Shown: one piece after another, positions 56,541 to 64,000 of the stretch
How positions within the stretch are numbered: the first letter of the stretch is position 1
Layout: every line of letters begins with the position of its first letter
DNA from: an uncultured Sphingomonadaceae bacterium
GTDB taxonomy: Bacteria; Pseudomonadota; Alphaproteobacteria; Sphingomonadales; Sphingomonadaceae
Direction of reading: 5' to 3'
DNA length: 64,000 nt
Assembly (NCBI GenBank): GCA_947493955.1
Contig: CANLSQ010000001.1
Location: 1,364,001-1,428,000 of the forward strand
Position numbers and translations under genes: made by a program
The notes under the pieces: model-generated
The model's input: the letters and a program-made list of their open reading frames with translations, nothing else
Database searches by the model: none
What the model was told of the DNA's origin: nothing

Positions 56541-57200
56541 ATGAGTTCGGACCGTTTGATGACAAATCAAAACACCACCTCTGCCGACTATCTGGTCGCG
56601 TTGGGCAAGGTACAGCGCTATCCCAGCAAAAGCGTTGAACTTTGCCTGCTGAAAAATTTTATTGGTCGAAGCGAATGCGAGGAGCTTATCCAGCGCATTG
56701 ACGAAAAGCGCCGCCCATCAACAATTGCCGATGCCAACGGCGATGACTATTTTCGCACCAGCGAGACCTGTGATTTGGATCATGATGACCCATTTGTATC
56801 GGCAATGGATGAAAAAATCTGCAACTTTGCCAATATTGACCCTGCCTTTGGTGAACCGTTGCAGGGACAACGTTATGCGGAGGGGCAGGAATTCAAGGCC
56901 CATACAGACTATTTTGATCCCAATGGCCAGGACTTCGAGAAATTCTGCGCTGAATCTGGACAACGCACCTGGACATTCATGATCTATTTGAATGAACCGA
57001 GTGCTGGTGGGGCCACGCGCTTCGTCAAACTGAACAAGAAGTTTGTGCCAAAGACTGGCAGCATATTATGCTGGAACAACATGGGCGCCGATGGCAGCGC
57101 CAATGATCTGACCCTGCATCACGGAATGAAAGTGCGTAGCGGCACCAAATATGTCATTACAAAATGGTTCAGGGAACGGCCCTGGCCGTGGGCGAGTTAG
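56541..57200 (+). CDS. 2-oxoglutarate/Fe(II)-dependent oxygenase (prolyl 4-hydroxylase-like)
   Basis: Iron dioxygenase, 219 residues from 56541; an ATG at 56559 is an alternative start. The double-stranded beta-helix core has the iron ligands in HTDYFD (about 130-135) and HHGMKV (about 194-199), and the 2-oxoglutarate-binding Lys in TKYVITKW (about 205-212). EFKAHTDYFDP and GGATRFVKLN fit the P4Hc domain of prolyl hydroxylases. Substrate is unknown. No partner gene is evident; the Nramp-like gene starts 33 bases on. Confidence 0.82.
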   Translation: MSSDRLMTNQNTTSADYLVALGKVQRYPSKSVELCLLKNFIGRSECEELIQRIDEKRRPSTIADANGDDYFRTSETCDLDHDDPFVSAMDEKICNFANIDPAFGEPLQGQRYAEGQEFKAHTDYFDPNGQDFEKFCAESGQRTWTFMIYLNEPSAGGATRFVKLNKKFVPKTGSILCWNNMGADGSANDLTLHHGMKVRSGTKYVITKWFRERPWPWAS

Positions 57201-57233
57201 GTCATCAATAATGATTAGATTGCAGTATATTTC

Positions 57234-58454
57234 ATGAAGATAACCCGTTATCGCCCTGGCCCGGGGATGTTGGTTTCCGCCGCCTTTATCGGTCCTGGTA
57301 CGGTTACCGCTTGCACCCTGGCCGGCGCGAATTTCGGCTTTGCATTGATATGGGCGCTGGCCTTTGCCACCGTGACCACCATCATTTTGCAATCGATTGC
57401 CGTTAGGGTCGCGCTAGTTTCTCGTATGGGTCTCGCCGAGGCAATGATGCAAACGGTCGCTTCACCGCCCCTTCGGTGGCTGGCGGCCTTGCTGCTTATC
57501 GCTGCCTTGGCTCTTGGCAATGCGGCTTACGAGGCCGGCAATATATCTGGCGCATTGTTGGGTCTCGAAGCGCTTAACGGCAGCTTTTCTGACAACCGCA
57601 GCCTTGCAATTGGATCCATCGCCTTGCTTGCCGGAGCCCTCATCCTGTTTTCCAAACCGCGCTGGGTAGAACGGATATTGATAGCAATGGTGCTGTTCAT
57701 GTGTGTGTCCTTCTTGCTGACATTCCTGATCACTCGCCCCGATATGGCGGCAATTTTTAACGGCTTCATTCCCTCCGTTCCCCAAGGCGGGCTGTTAACA
57801 GCCATTGCGCTGATTGGCACAACAATCGTCCCATATAATTTGTTCCTTCATGCCGCGAGTGTTCGGGAACGCTGGAAACAGGAGGATGATCTAGCCGAAG
57901 CACAGACGGACAGCGCTTTTTCCATCGGTCTCGGTGGACTTGTTTCGATCACCATATTGGCAACAGCGGCGGCCAGCCTGTTCGGAAGCGGCAAAGAGAT
58001 TTCCAACGCAGTTGATATGGCTGAGCAGCTAAATCCGCTGTTCGGCAGTTTTGCCAGCGCTACGCTAGGTGCCGGGCTGTTTGCCGCCGGGTTAACCTCG
58101 GCCATTACCGCGCCGCTTGCTACTGGATATATTGTGCAGGAGATTTTTGGCAAATCCAGCACTGGTGCATCACGTATCCCGTTCAGGATCGGCGCGTTGC
58201 TTGTCATCTTGTCCGGCACTTTCGGCGCATTGCTGAACTACAAACCGGTGGAGATCATCTTCGTTGCGCAGATAGCCAACGGATTGCTCCTCCCTATCAT
58301 CGCGTTTTTCCTTATCAAACTGGCCAATGACAGGGCCTTACTTGGCGGTCACGTCAATGGCTGGAAGGGCAATATTGCCGGAGCGATTATATTGGCGGTC
58401 ACGACCATGTTGGGCGTCCGGCTCATCGCACGGGCCTTGGGATGGTGGCCATGA
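57234..58454 (+). CDS. Nramp-family transporter lacking metal-ligand motifs (YcsG-like)
   Basis: Integral membrane carrier of 406 residues, about 11 helices. The first helix reads FIGPGT at 18-23 where Nramp metal carriers have DPGN, so the Asp and Asn ligands are replaced by Gly20 and Thr23. The TM6 motif MPH is VPY at 199-201. These losses argue against divalent metal transport. Its stop overlaps pxpA. The same carrier-pxpABC association exists in Bacillus (ycsG-ycsF-kipI-kipA), so uptake of 5-oxoproline or a related acid is an attractive inference. Confidence 0.82.
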   Translation: MKITRYRPGPGMLVSAAFIGPGTVTACTLAGANFGFALIWALAFATVTTIILQSIAVRVALVSRMGLAEAMMQTVASPPLRWLAALLLIAALALGNAAYEAGNISGALLGLEALNGSFSDNRSLAIGSIALLAGALILFSKPRWVERILIAMVLFMCVSFLLTFLITRPDMAAIFNGFIPSVPQGGLLTAIALIGTTIVPYNLFLHAASVRERWKQEDDLAEAQTDSAFSIGLGGLVSITILATAAASLFGSGKEISNAVDMAEQLNPLFGSFASATLGAGLFAAGLTSAITAPLATGYIVQEIFGKSSTGASRIPFRIGALLVILSGTFGALLNYKPVEIIFVAQIANGLLLPIIAFFLIKLANDRALLGGHVNGWKGNIAGAIILAVTTMLGVRLIARALGWWP

Positions 58455-59209
58455 CTTTCTCGATCGACCTCAATGCTGATCTGGGAGAGGATGACAGCGC
58501 CGAAGCCATGGCGCGCGATATTGCCATTATGGACGTTGTTTCCAGCTGCAACATTGCCTGCGGTGGTCATGCCGGATCGGCAAAAACGATGCGAGCCATG
58601 CTGGTTGCCGCGAAAGAAAAAGGCGTGTCAGCTGGTGCCCATCCCTCTTATCCCGACCGCACCAATTTCGGTCGGCAGAGCATGACTATTGAACCTGCCA
58701 CATTGAAGGCCAGTTTGCTGGAGCAGGTGGAGGCAATCAAGGCTGTAGCGAAAGACGTAGCGGCAGATATCACGCATCTGAAACCGCATGGTGCGCTTTA
58801 TAATGATGCGCAGGACGATGAAATACTAGCGGACATCCTGGTCGAGATCACCCACATGGAAAATCTGGCACTGGTCAGTATGGCAGAATCTGCAATACAT
58901 GAAAAAGCCGTCAAAAACGGCGTTCGTTTTATTGCCGAGGCATTTATTGACCGGCAATATGCGCAGCATTCTCGCCTCGTTTCTCGCACGGAAGCAGGAG
59001 CCATTATCGCCAATGATACCGAGCGCGTGAAACAGGGACTGGCTTTGGTCAAAGGGCAACCCATCATGGCGGCCGGTAATACACCAAAGATAATCCCTGC
59101 CGAAACGCTATGCCTTCATTCCGACAGCGACGGCGCACTGGAAACCGCTAAGGCAATGCGGCGCGCACTGGAGCTTGAAGGCATATCCATTGCGGCACCG
59201 GAAGCGTGA
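58451..59209 (+). CDS. pxpA: 5-oxoprolinase subunit PxpA
   Basis: LamB/YcsF-family subunit of the ATP-dependent 5-oxoprolinase, which opens pyroglutamate to glutamate. 252 residues. SIDLNADLGEDD (about 4-15), CNIACGGHAG, KEKGVSAGAHPSYPDRTNFGR (about 55-75), and HLKPHGALYN (about 109-118) are family signatures. The ATG overlaps the transporter stop (ATGA) and pxpB starts at its stop (GTGA). Confidence 0.93.
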   Translation: MTFSIDLNADLGEDDSAEAMARDIAIMDVVSSCNIACGGHAGSAKTMRAMLVAAKEKGVSAGAHPSYPDRTNFGRQSMTIEPATLKASLLEQVEAIKAVAKDVAADITHLKPHGALYNDAQDDEILADILVEITHMENLALVSMAESAIHEKAVKNGVRFIAEAFIDRQYAQHSRLVSRTEAGAIIANDTERVKQGLALVKGQPIMAAGNTPKIIPAETLCLHSDSDGALETAKAMRRALELEGISIAAPEA

Positions 59210-59886
59210 ATATTGTCGACATTCACATATGCGATGACACCCTTTTTTGCCAATTGGGCGACCTCGACGCCGTTCAAGCCGCGAGCTCTGCCTTAAGGCA
59301 ACAAACCATGTGGCGGGAGATTGTTCCCGGACTAGAAAGTGTTGCCGTACAGTTTGACCCTGGTCAGATCACACCGGATAAAGCGTCCGTCCTGCTTCGT
59401 GAACAACTACAACAACCGCTGGCCGCTGCAGTGCCGCAAATAGAGCCCATCACAGTTCCGGTTTGTTACGACAAAATATTCGCCCCCGACCAGGAATGGA
59501 TAGCCGAAAAATTGGGAATGTCCCCTGCAACATTGATTGCATGGCATAACAATTTGTCGTTTACTGTGACGATGCTCGGTTTCATGCCCGGTTTTGCTTA
59601 TCTGCGATGCCAGGAGGAAATTGCCAAGATCGGCAGATTGCCAAAACCCCGACAGAAACTGGAGGCTGGTTCGATCGGTATCATTGGCAACCAAAGCTGC
59701 ATCTATTCTTTCAGCAGCCCGGGTGGCTGGCCGATTATTGGCCGCACACCTGTTAGCATGTTCCGCCCCGAGAACACTCGCCCCGCACTATTGTCTGCCA
59801 ATCAGGTCGTTTCGTTCAGATCGATTGATATAGCCGAATTTGAGAAAATTGCCGAAGAACAATATTCCAGAGAACTGGACGAATGA
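59206..59886 (+). CDS. pxpB: 5-oxoprolinase subunit PxpB
   Basis: Allophanate hydrolase subunit 1 family (KipI-like), 226 residues, GTG start overlapping the pxpA stop. VPVCYDKIFAPDQEWIAEKLGMSP (about 86-110), FMPGFAYL (about 126-133), and the GSIGIIGNQSCIYSFSSPGGWPIIGRTP segment (about 157-183) are characteristic. Functions in complex with PxpC; overlaps it by 4 bases. Confidence 0.92.
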   Translation: MNIVDIHICDDTLFCQLGDLDAVQAASSALRQQTMWREIVPGLESVAVQFDPGQITPDKASVLLREQLQQPLAAAVPQIEPITVPVCYDKIFAPDQEWIAEKLGMSPATLIAWHNNLSFTVTMLGFMPGFAYLRCQEEIAKIGRLPKPRQKLEAGSIGIIGNQSCIYSFSSPGGWPIIGRTPVSMFRPENTRPALLSANQVVSFRSIDIAEFEKIAEEQYSRELDE

Positions 59887-60830
59887 GCCTCGGTGTTATC
59901 AAACCCGGTTTGCAAACGACTCTGCAGGGCTCTCCATTTTCCGGCCATAGGCATCTCGGCATGCCCGCAGCCGGAGCGGCAGATTGCCTGTCCCTCGCCC
60001 TGGCCAATCATCTGGTCGGCGAAGCTGCAGGTGCGATTGCGATCGAAATCACTCTCGATGATGCCAAATTTGTGGCCGAAAAACATAGTGCTATGGCTTT
60101 AACAGGCGCCGCCTCATTTTTCCGCATCAACGGCGAAGATCAGCCATTGCACAAACGTACCGATATAAAGCCCGGCGACGAGATTCATATCGGTCCGGCA
60201 GATCAGGGGTGCCGATCCTATCTCGCTGTTGCTGGGAAAATAGACGCCCAGCCTCTTTTGGGCGGTCAATCCACCTATCTCGGTGCCGGATTGGGAGGTT
60301 TTCATGGTCGCGCCGTGAAGGCGGGTGACAAAATCCAATGGGCAGGGAATTCTGAACCTGATTCGACGGATACGAAAACACCCATCGAGTTGCGCCCCAA
60401 CCTGTCCGGAAAATATATCATTCGCGTGACCGCCGGGCCCGAAATTTCGGCCTTAACCCTCTATTCTCAAAGTAAATTATTTGAAGAAAAGTTTCAGGCC
60501 GGACGACGAACTAATCGGATGGGGCTCAATTTGCATGGCATTGTTCTCGAAATGGAGAATGACGATGAAATGCAAAGCGCACCGGTGTTTCCAGGGACAA
60601 TCCAGTGCCCACCGGACGGAGAGCCTTTTTTGCTCGGACCAGATGCGCAAACAACCGGAGGCTATCCGCGAATAGCCCAAGTCATACGGGCCGATCGCCA
60701 CCTGATCGGGCAACTGCGCCCAGGCTCGGAAATCCAATTCGTGAAAATCTCAAGTCTGCGGGCAGCGGAAATTTATCGCCAGAAGCTGTCGCTTCTCACG
60801 CCATGGCTTGGTGCCGTTAGCTTGTGGTGA
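59883..60830 (+). CDS. pxpC: 5-oxoprolinase subunit PxpC
   Basis: Allophanate hydrolase subunit 2 family (KipA-like), 315 residues. LQTTLQGSPFSGHRHLGMPAAGAAD (about 9-33) opens the domain, and NRMGLNLHG (about 211) and GYPRIAQVI (about 260-268) follow. It forms the catalytic complex with PxpB on substrate activated by PxpA. Last gene of the transporter-pxpABC operon. Confidence 0.92.
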   Translation: MSLGVIKPGLQTTLQGSPFSGHRHLGMPAAGAADCLSLALANHLVGEAAGAIAIEITLDDAKFVAEKHSAMALTGAASFFRINGEDQPLHKRTDIKPGDEIHIGPADQGCRSYLAVAGKIDAQPLLGGQSTYLGAGLGGFHGRAVKAGDKIQWAGNSEPDSTDTKTPIELRPNLSGKYIIRVTAGPEISALTLYSQSKLFEEKFQAGRRTNRMGLNLHGIVLEMENDDEMQSAPVFPGTIQCPPDGEPFLLGPDAQTTGGYPRIAQVIRADRHLIGQLRPGSEIQFVKISSLRAAEIYRQKLSLLTPWLGAVSLW

Positions 60831-60851
60831 GCAGAGGCCCTAAACCTCTGC
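60831..60851. terminator. Hairpin between convergent pxpC and rpmE
   Basis: GCAGAGG-7 bases-CCTCTGC, perfect 7-base stem. No U-tract follows on either strand, so intrinsic termination is uncertain, but the placement right between converging stops is suggestive. Confidence 0.4.
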
Positions 60852-60860
60852 AAACACAAC

Positions 60861-61091
60861 TTAGTTTTTCTTGAGTGACAAACCGCCGAAACGCTTGTTG
60901 AAACGTGCAACCTGACCGCCAGCATCCATAAGGCGCTGGTTGCCGCCAGTCCAAGCTGGATGCGATGTCGGATCAATGTCAAGCTGCAAAGTTTCGCCCT
61001 CTTTGCCCCAGGTAGAGCGGGTTTCGAACACAGTGCCATCGGTCATCTGGACCTTGATCATGTGATAGTCAGGATGCGTATCTTTTTTCAT
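60861..61091 (-). CDS. rpmE: 50S ribosomal protein L31 (type A, zinc-free)
   Basis: 76 residues with start at 61091 (GGAG 6 bases upstream). The sequence [19 protein letters not shown] and [29 protein letters not shown] is the type A L31 pattern. The CxxC/C zinc cysteines of many L31 proteins are absent. Follows fabZ by 120 bases. Confidence 0.92.
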   Translation of the reverse strand: MKKDTHPDYHMIKVQMTDGTVFETRSTWGKEGETLQLDIDPTSHPAWTGGNQRLMDAGGQVARFNKRFGGLSLKKN

Positions 61092-61211
61092 TTTTTGCTC
61101 CAAAGCGGGCTGGTTTCCGACCAGTTCCCTAAGCGTATAATAGAATGCGAAGCGGCGCATTAACTGCCGCCGCTCCAAAGTGCAAGATTCTTTTGTCGTC
61201 TATCCTGCCAA

Positions 61212-61670
61212 TTATGAACTGGGCGGATCAGCAATCATGGCTGTAAAACTGGCCTCGGCGGCCAATTTGTCACCAATCATCGCTTTCCCTGAAAATTTGC
61301 AGACCCGAGGACGTTTCTGCACAAATTCAACATTGAGCGACAACAAGCAGCCTGGCTCCACGGGATTCCGGAATTTTGCCCCGTCAATGGCCATAAAATA
61401 GACGAGCTTGCCAGAACCAACCAGTCCAAAGCTTTCCATCGCCAAAACGCCGGCAGCCTGGGCCAAGGCCTCGACAATCATAACGCCTGGCATGATCGGT
61501 CGTCCGGGGAAATGCCCCTGGAAGAAGCCTTCATTCATCGTGACGGCTTTCACCGCACGAATCGATTCGTCTTTGACCAATTCTTCCACACGATCGACCA
61601 GCAACATGGGATAGCGGTGCGGCAACACCGCCATCACCTTTGTTACGTCATAATCCAGCGATTCAGACAT
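61212..61670 (-). CDS. fabZ: 3-hydroxyacyl-ACP dehydratase FabZ
   Basis: Hot-dog-fold dehydratase of fatty acid and lipid A precursor synthesis. 152 residues. [12 protein letters not shown] (about 16-27) holds the catalytic His, and [20 protein letters not shown] (about 53-72) the catalytic Glu. Eight bases after skp; with bamA upstream this is the standard envelope-biogenesis order, although lpxD is missing between. Confidence 0.95.
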   Translation of the reverse strand: MSESLDYDVTKVMAVLPHRYPMLLVDRVEELVKDESIRAVKAVTMNEGFFQGHFPGRPIMPGVMIVEALAQAAGVLAMESFGLVGSGKLVYFMAIDGAKFRNPVEPGCLLSLNVEFVQKRPRVCKFSGKAMIGDKLAAEASFTAMIADPPSS

Positions 61671-61678
61671 AGCGGTTA

Positions 61679-62332
61679 TTAACGACCGGAAGGTTGTTCA
61701 GTTGCGGCCGGCTGCTGTGCCTGTTGTTGCGCCTGACCAGGCTTCCATCCAGCTGGCGGTGTAATCGTCGCGGAAGGAACCAGCTTGTTGAGTTCCGCTA
61801 CGATGGATTCGGTTATGTCAACATAAGGCTCACGTGCGACAACAGCTTGTGGTTGCAGTACGAGATCAACATTTTTAGCCTTCATCGCCGCCTTGATCGC
61901 GTCGTTCAGTTTCATACCGACCTGCTCTTCCACATAAGCTGTCGCCAATGTGACACGCTGTTGCAGACGAGCAAGCTCTTGCTGGCCAGATTGACGCTTC
62001 TGTTGCAAGGCCTGTGCCTGTGGTTGCACCGTCTGCGCTGTAGCACCTGGCTGCTGAACCGCTGCGTTGTAGGCATCGACCAGAGGTTTCAGTTCTGTCT
62101 GTAAAGCCGTTGCACGCGCGTTGGTCGCATCAATATCTGCCTTATAGGTTGTTTTCATCTGCTCCACGGCCGTCCGGTAAGCTTGTGACCGAACAACTGC
62201 CGCTTCATAATTCGCGACGCCGATGCTGGTTCTGGACTGCGCAGCCGCCGGCGAGGCGACAACCGCTGGGACAGACAAGGTTGCAACGGCCAATGCCGCC
62301 GATTTCAAAAGTGTCTTGGTTGAAAATGTCAT
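61679..62332 (-). CDS. skp: Periplasmic chaperone Skp/OmpH family
   Basis: Holdase for outer-membrane proteins on their way to BamA. 217 residues: signal peptide (cleavage near ASPAAA), the coiled-coil arms (about 55-140, [41 protein letters not shown]...[17 protein letters not shown]), and a Gln/Pro-rich C-terminal tail. The ATG overlaps the bamA stop (TAATG). Confidence 0.9.
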   Translation of the reverse strand: MTFSTKTLLKSAALAVATLSVPAVVASPAAAQSRTSIGVANYEAAVVRSQAYRTAVEQMKTTYKADIDATNARATALQTELKPLVDAYNAAVQQPGATAQTVQPQAQALQQKRQSGQQELARLQQRVTLATAYVEEQVGMKLNDAIKAAMKAKNVDLVLQPQAVVAREPYVDITESIVAELNKLVPSATITPPAGWKPGQAQQQAQQPAATEQPSGR

Positions 62333-64000
62333 TAGAATTGTGTTCCTACATTGAAAGTAAATAGCTTAGTATCATCGCCGGGCTCTTTCAGCAAAGCGCG
62401 GGCGACATCAATCCTGAATGGACCGAATGGGGAATTCCAGTTGACACCTATGCCAACGGAAACACGGGGACTGGCAGTATCGCCAAAGAAGCTTTCTGTG
62501 AATGTGGTGGCGACCGGAAATGGATTACCGTTGGCGTCAGTGGCTTGCGGTGTAATAATTGCGTTGCCATTAGGATCTGTTCTCAAGAAACCCAGAGCAT
62601 TATCAACAAAGACCGGATCCTGAATCTGCACGCCATTTGTATCAAGAACAGGTGCACCATTGCTATCAACACGCCCTATTGTTACGCCAGCACCGTTCGC
62701 GTCGCGTTCCTGAAGCCTTCCGACAAACTGAGGATTTTGCAAAATCGGCGTAGTGACCTTAAACACCGCACCGGCGTCAACAAAGATCGAAGGCCTCAAA
62801 CCTAGCTCACGGGCTCCAGAACCAAGGGGAATTTCTAATTCAGCCCGCGCCAAATAATATGCCCGCCCGCCGATAGCGTCATCCGTGCGTTGATTTTCGT
62901 TGATGATGATCTGGTTAAATGGATTGCCATTATCGTCCAGCGCAGGCTGCGTAAAGTTTCGAACAACCCGAGGACCAACCCCGCGAATACCAAAGCCACG
63001 AATTTGCGGTTCACCAAGGAAAAAGCGGTCAGTTAAGCGGATATCATCAATCCCATCAGCCGCACTGCCCCGATTCTCCAGCGGATGAATATACCCGGCC
63101 TCGCCGCTTATCGAGAAAATGAACTGACCAAATGGGCGCCAATATTTCGCCGCATTAAGGCGTCCCCTCAAATATTTGACGCTGCCTCCCAAACCGGCAA
63201 AATCGAGACTGCCGACGATAGTTTGACCGCGCGTTGGGCGAACTCGGTTATCGCGATCATCATAGATCAGAGACGCGCCGATTGAGGAGGTGGTACGTTT
63301 ACCAAGCGCATCGCATAGAAAACGGCCAGCAACCAGAGGATCACAAGTATCATCAGCGCTGTTGCCACGAGTGCCATCACTATTAGAGTCAGTGAAAAAC
63401 AAATCTCTATCCAAGGTCACGTCGTCGAAACTGAGGCCGTAGCGTAGTGAAGCAGATAGATATTCGGTGATCGGCACGCCCGCACGTACCTGGAAACCCG
63501 TTGTCAGCTGCTCAAATGTCGTCTCACGGTCATTGCCGACAAAGTTGAAGCTGTTCAAATCACGGCGAAAGACATCGACGCCAACCGCAATATTACGATC
63601 GAACAAATAGGGTTCTGTGAATCCAAATTCAATAGCTTGAGAGAAACTGGAATAGCTCACACTTGCCCGCAGTTCCTGACCTTTACCGCGGAAGTTGCGT
63701 TGACGGACAGAGGCCTGAAGAATGAAGTTCTCAACACTGGAGAAACCAGCCGACAGCTGCAATTCACCAGTTGCTCGTTCTTCTACATTAGCTTCCAATA
63801 TGATCCGGTCGGGTGCACTGCCCTGCTTTTGTTCGATTTCCAGTTCGTCCTGGAAAAAGCCAAGAGACTTGATCCGGTTGGCCGAGCGCTTGACTTGAAA
63901 ACTGTTAAACGCATCACCTTCATTCAGCCGGAATTCGCGGCGGACCACTTTATCGACGGTCAGCGTATTACCATTAATATCAATGCGCTCTACGTAGACA
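62332..64000 (-). CDS. bamA: Outer membrane protein assembly factor BamA, 5' part outside the window
   Basis: C-terminal portion of the central subunit of the BAM complex. The reading frame runs through the window end; the residues before the first GTG (VYVERIDINGNTLTVDKVVRREF) are clearly the last POTRA domain. The barrel follows and includes the L6 loop motif PQIRGFGIRGVGPR near the expected VRGF site and a C-terminal NVGTQF signal. At least 555 residues are visible; POTRA 1-4 are missing. First in bamA-skp-fabZ. Confidence 0.93.
   Translation of the reverse strand, partial: VYVERIDINGNTLTVDKVVRREFRLNEGDAFNSFQVKRSANRIKSLGFFQDELEIEQKQGSAPDRIILEANVEERATGELQLSAGFSSVENFILQASVRQRNFRGKGQELRASVSYSSFSQAIEFGFTEPYLFDRNIAVGVDVFRRDLNSFNFVGNDRETTFEQLTTGFQVRAGVPITEYLSASLRYGLSFDDVTLDRDLFFTDSNSDGTRGNSADDTCDPLVAGRFLCDALGKRTTSSIGASLIYDDRDNRVRPTRGQTIVGSLDFAGLGGSVKYLRGRLNAAKYWRPFGQFIFSISGEAGYIHPLENRGSAADGIDDIRLTDRFFLGEPQIRGFGIRGVGPRVVRNFTQPALDDNGNPFNQIIINENQRTDDAIGGRAYYLARAELEIPLGSGARELGLRPSIFVDAGAVFKVTTPILQNPQFVGRLQERDANGAGVTIGRVDSNGAPVLDTNGVQIQDPVFVDNALGFLRTDPNGNAIITPQATDANGNPFPVATTFTESFFGDTASPRVSVGIGVNWNSPFGPFRIDVARALLKEPGDDTKLFTFNVGTQF

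Noticed and set aside
61152-61173. Hairpin GCGGCG/CGCCGC between fabZ and rpmE
   Set aside because: No U-tract follows on either strand, so it is not a convincing terminator; it may be chance in GC-rich DNA.

Overview
The window reads as a piece of a core chromosome from an alphaproteobacterium of the order Sphingomonadales (Sphingorhabdus/Parasphingorhabdus/Sphingopyxis-like). This is inferred from moderate GC content, the bamA-skp-fabZ-rpmE order, the system I cytochrome c maturation cluster, the COG4798 secreted methyltransferases, and protein sequences of sphingomonad character. No insertion sequence, prophage, integrase, CRISPR array or rRNA was seen. The one RNA gene is tRNA-His(GTG) at about 54.65-54.73 kb. 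Genes are tightly packed, many joined by ATGA overlaps, and no gene-free stretch exceeds 300 bases.

Layout. 0-3.2 kb: end of an MFS exporter, cysK, a dienelactone hydrolase, then a convergent small secreted calcium-repeat protein. 3.4-5.7 kb: acyl-CoA dehydrogenase preceded by its MerR/LiuR-like regulator with a palindromic operator. 5.7-9.0 kb: hisI coupled to a cysteine-rich lipoprotein; divergent purF and an SDR. 9.0-14.9 kb (minus): membrane hydrolase, photolyase, SDR, cyclopropane fatty acid synthase and serine hydrolase, resembling a light/oxidative stress group. 15.1-18.1 kb: 2-oxoacid:ferredoxin oxidoreductase korAB. 18.3-20.7 kb: esterase, RppH and a DUF481 outer membrane protein. 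20.7-25.7 kb (minus): TPR protein, rsmB-like gene, small protein, guaB, M28 peptidase. 25.8-29.6 kb: SPFH-NfeD pair, then DUF937, a 126-residue companion and DUF3597, then a family 5 uracil-DNA glycosylase. 29.6-36.9 kb (minus): M28 peptidase, agmatine deiminase, membrane-anchored glutamate-synthase-domain protein, two tandem secreted SAM methyltransferases, DUF3147 protein, N-carbamoylputrescine amidase. 37.1-39.1 kb: S9 peptidase. 39.2-43.3 kb: rpsD, chorismate mutase and the rpiB-glyA-nrdR-RNA methyltransferase operon. 43.4-46.0 kb: a methyltransferase and kup. 46.2-51.0 kb: ccmC-D-E-F-G-H-I. 51.2-54.5 kb: a PAS-GGDEF-EAL-PilZ protein and a leucine-dehydrogenase-like enzyme. 54.7-56.5 kb: tRNA-His and an isolated gspJ-gspK pair. 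56.5-60.8 kb: a 2OG-Fe(II) oxygenase and an Nramp-like transporter joined to pxpABC (5-oxoprolinase). 60.9-64 kb: rpmE, fabZ, skp and the 3' part of bamA.

Working together. Agmatine deiminase and N-carbamoylputrescine amidase form the agmatine-to-putrescine route. PxpABC with the Nramp-like carrier would take up and open 5-oxoproline to glutamate. CcmC-I supplies haem delivery and ligation for c-type cytochromes, although ccmA and ccmB are not here. The most unusual items are the carrier that has lost the Nramp metal-ligand motifs, the paired exported SAM-type methyltransferases, the DUF937/EF-hand-tail gene group, and the orphan gspJ-gspK pair. I did not find a convincing, wholly undescribed multi-gene system; these are the best candidates for a second look.
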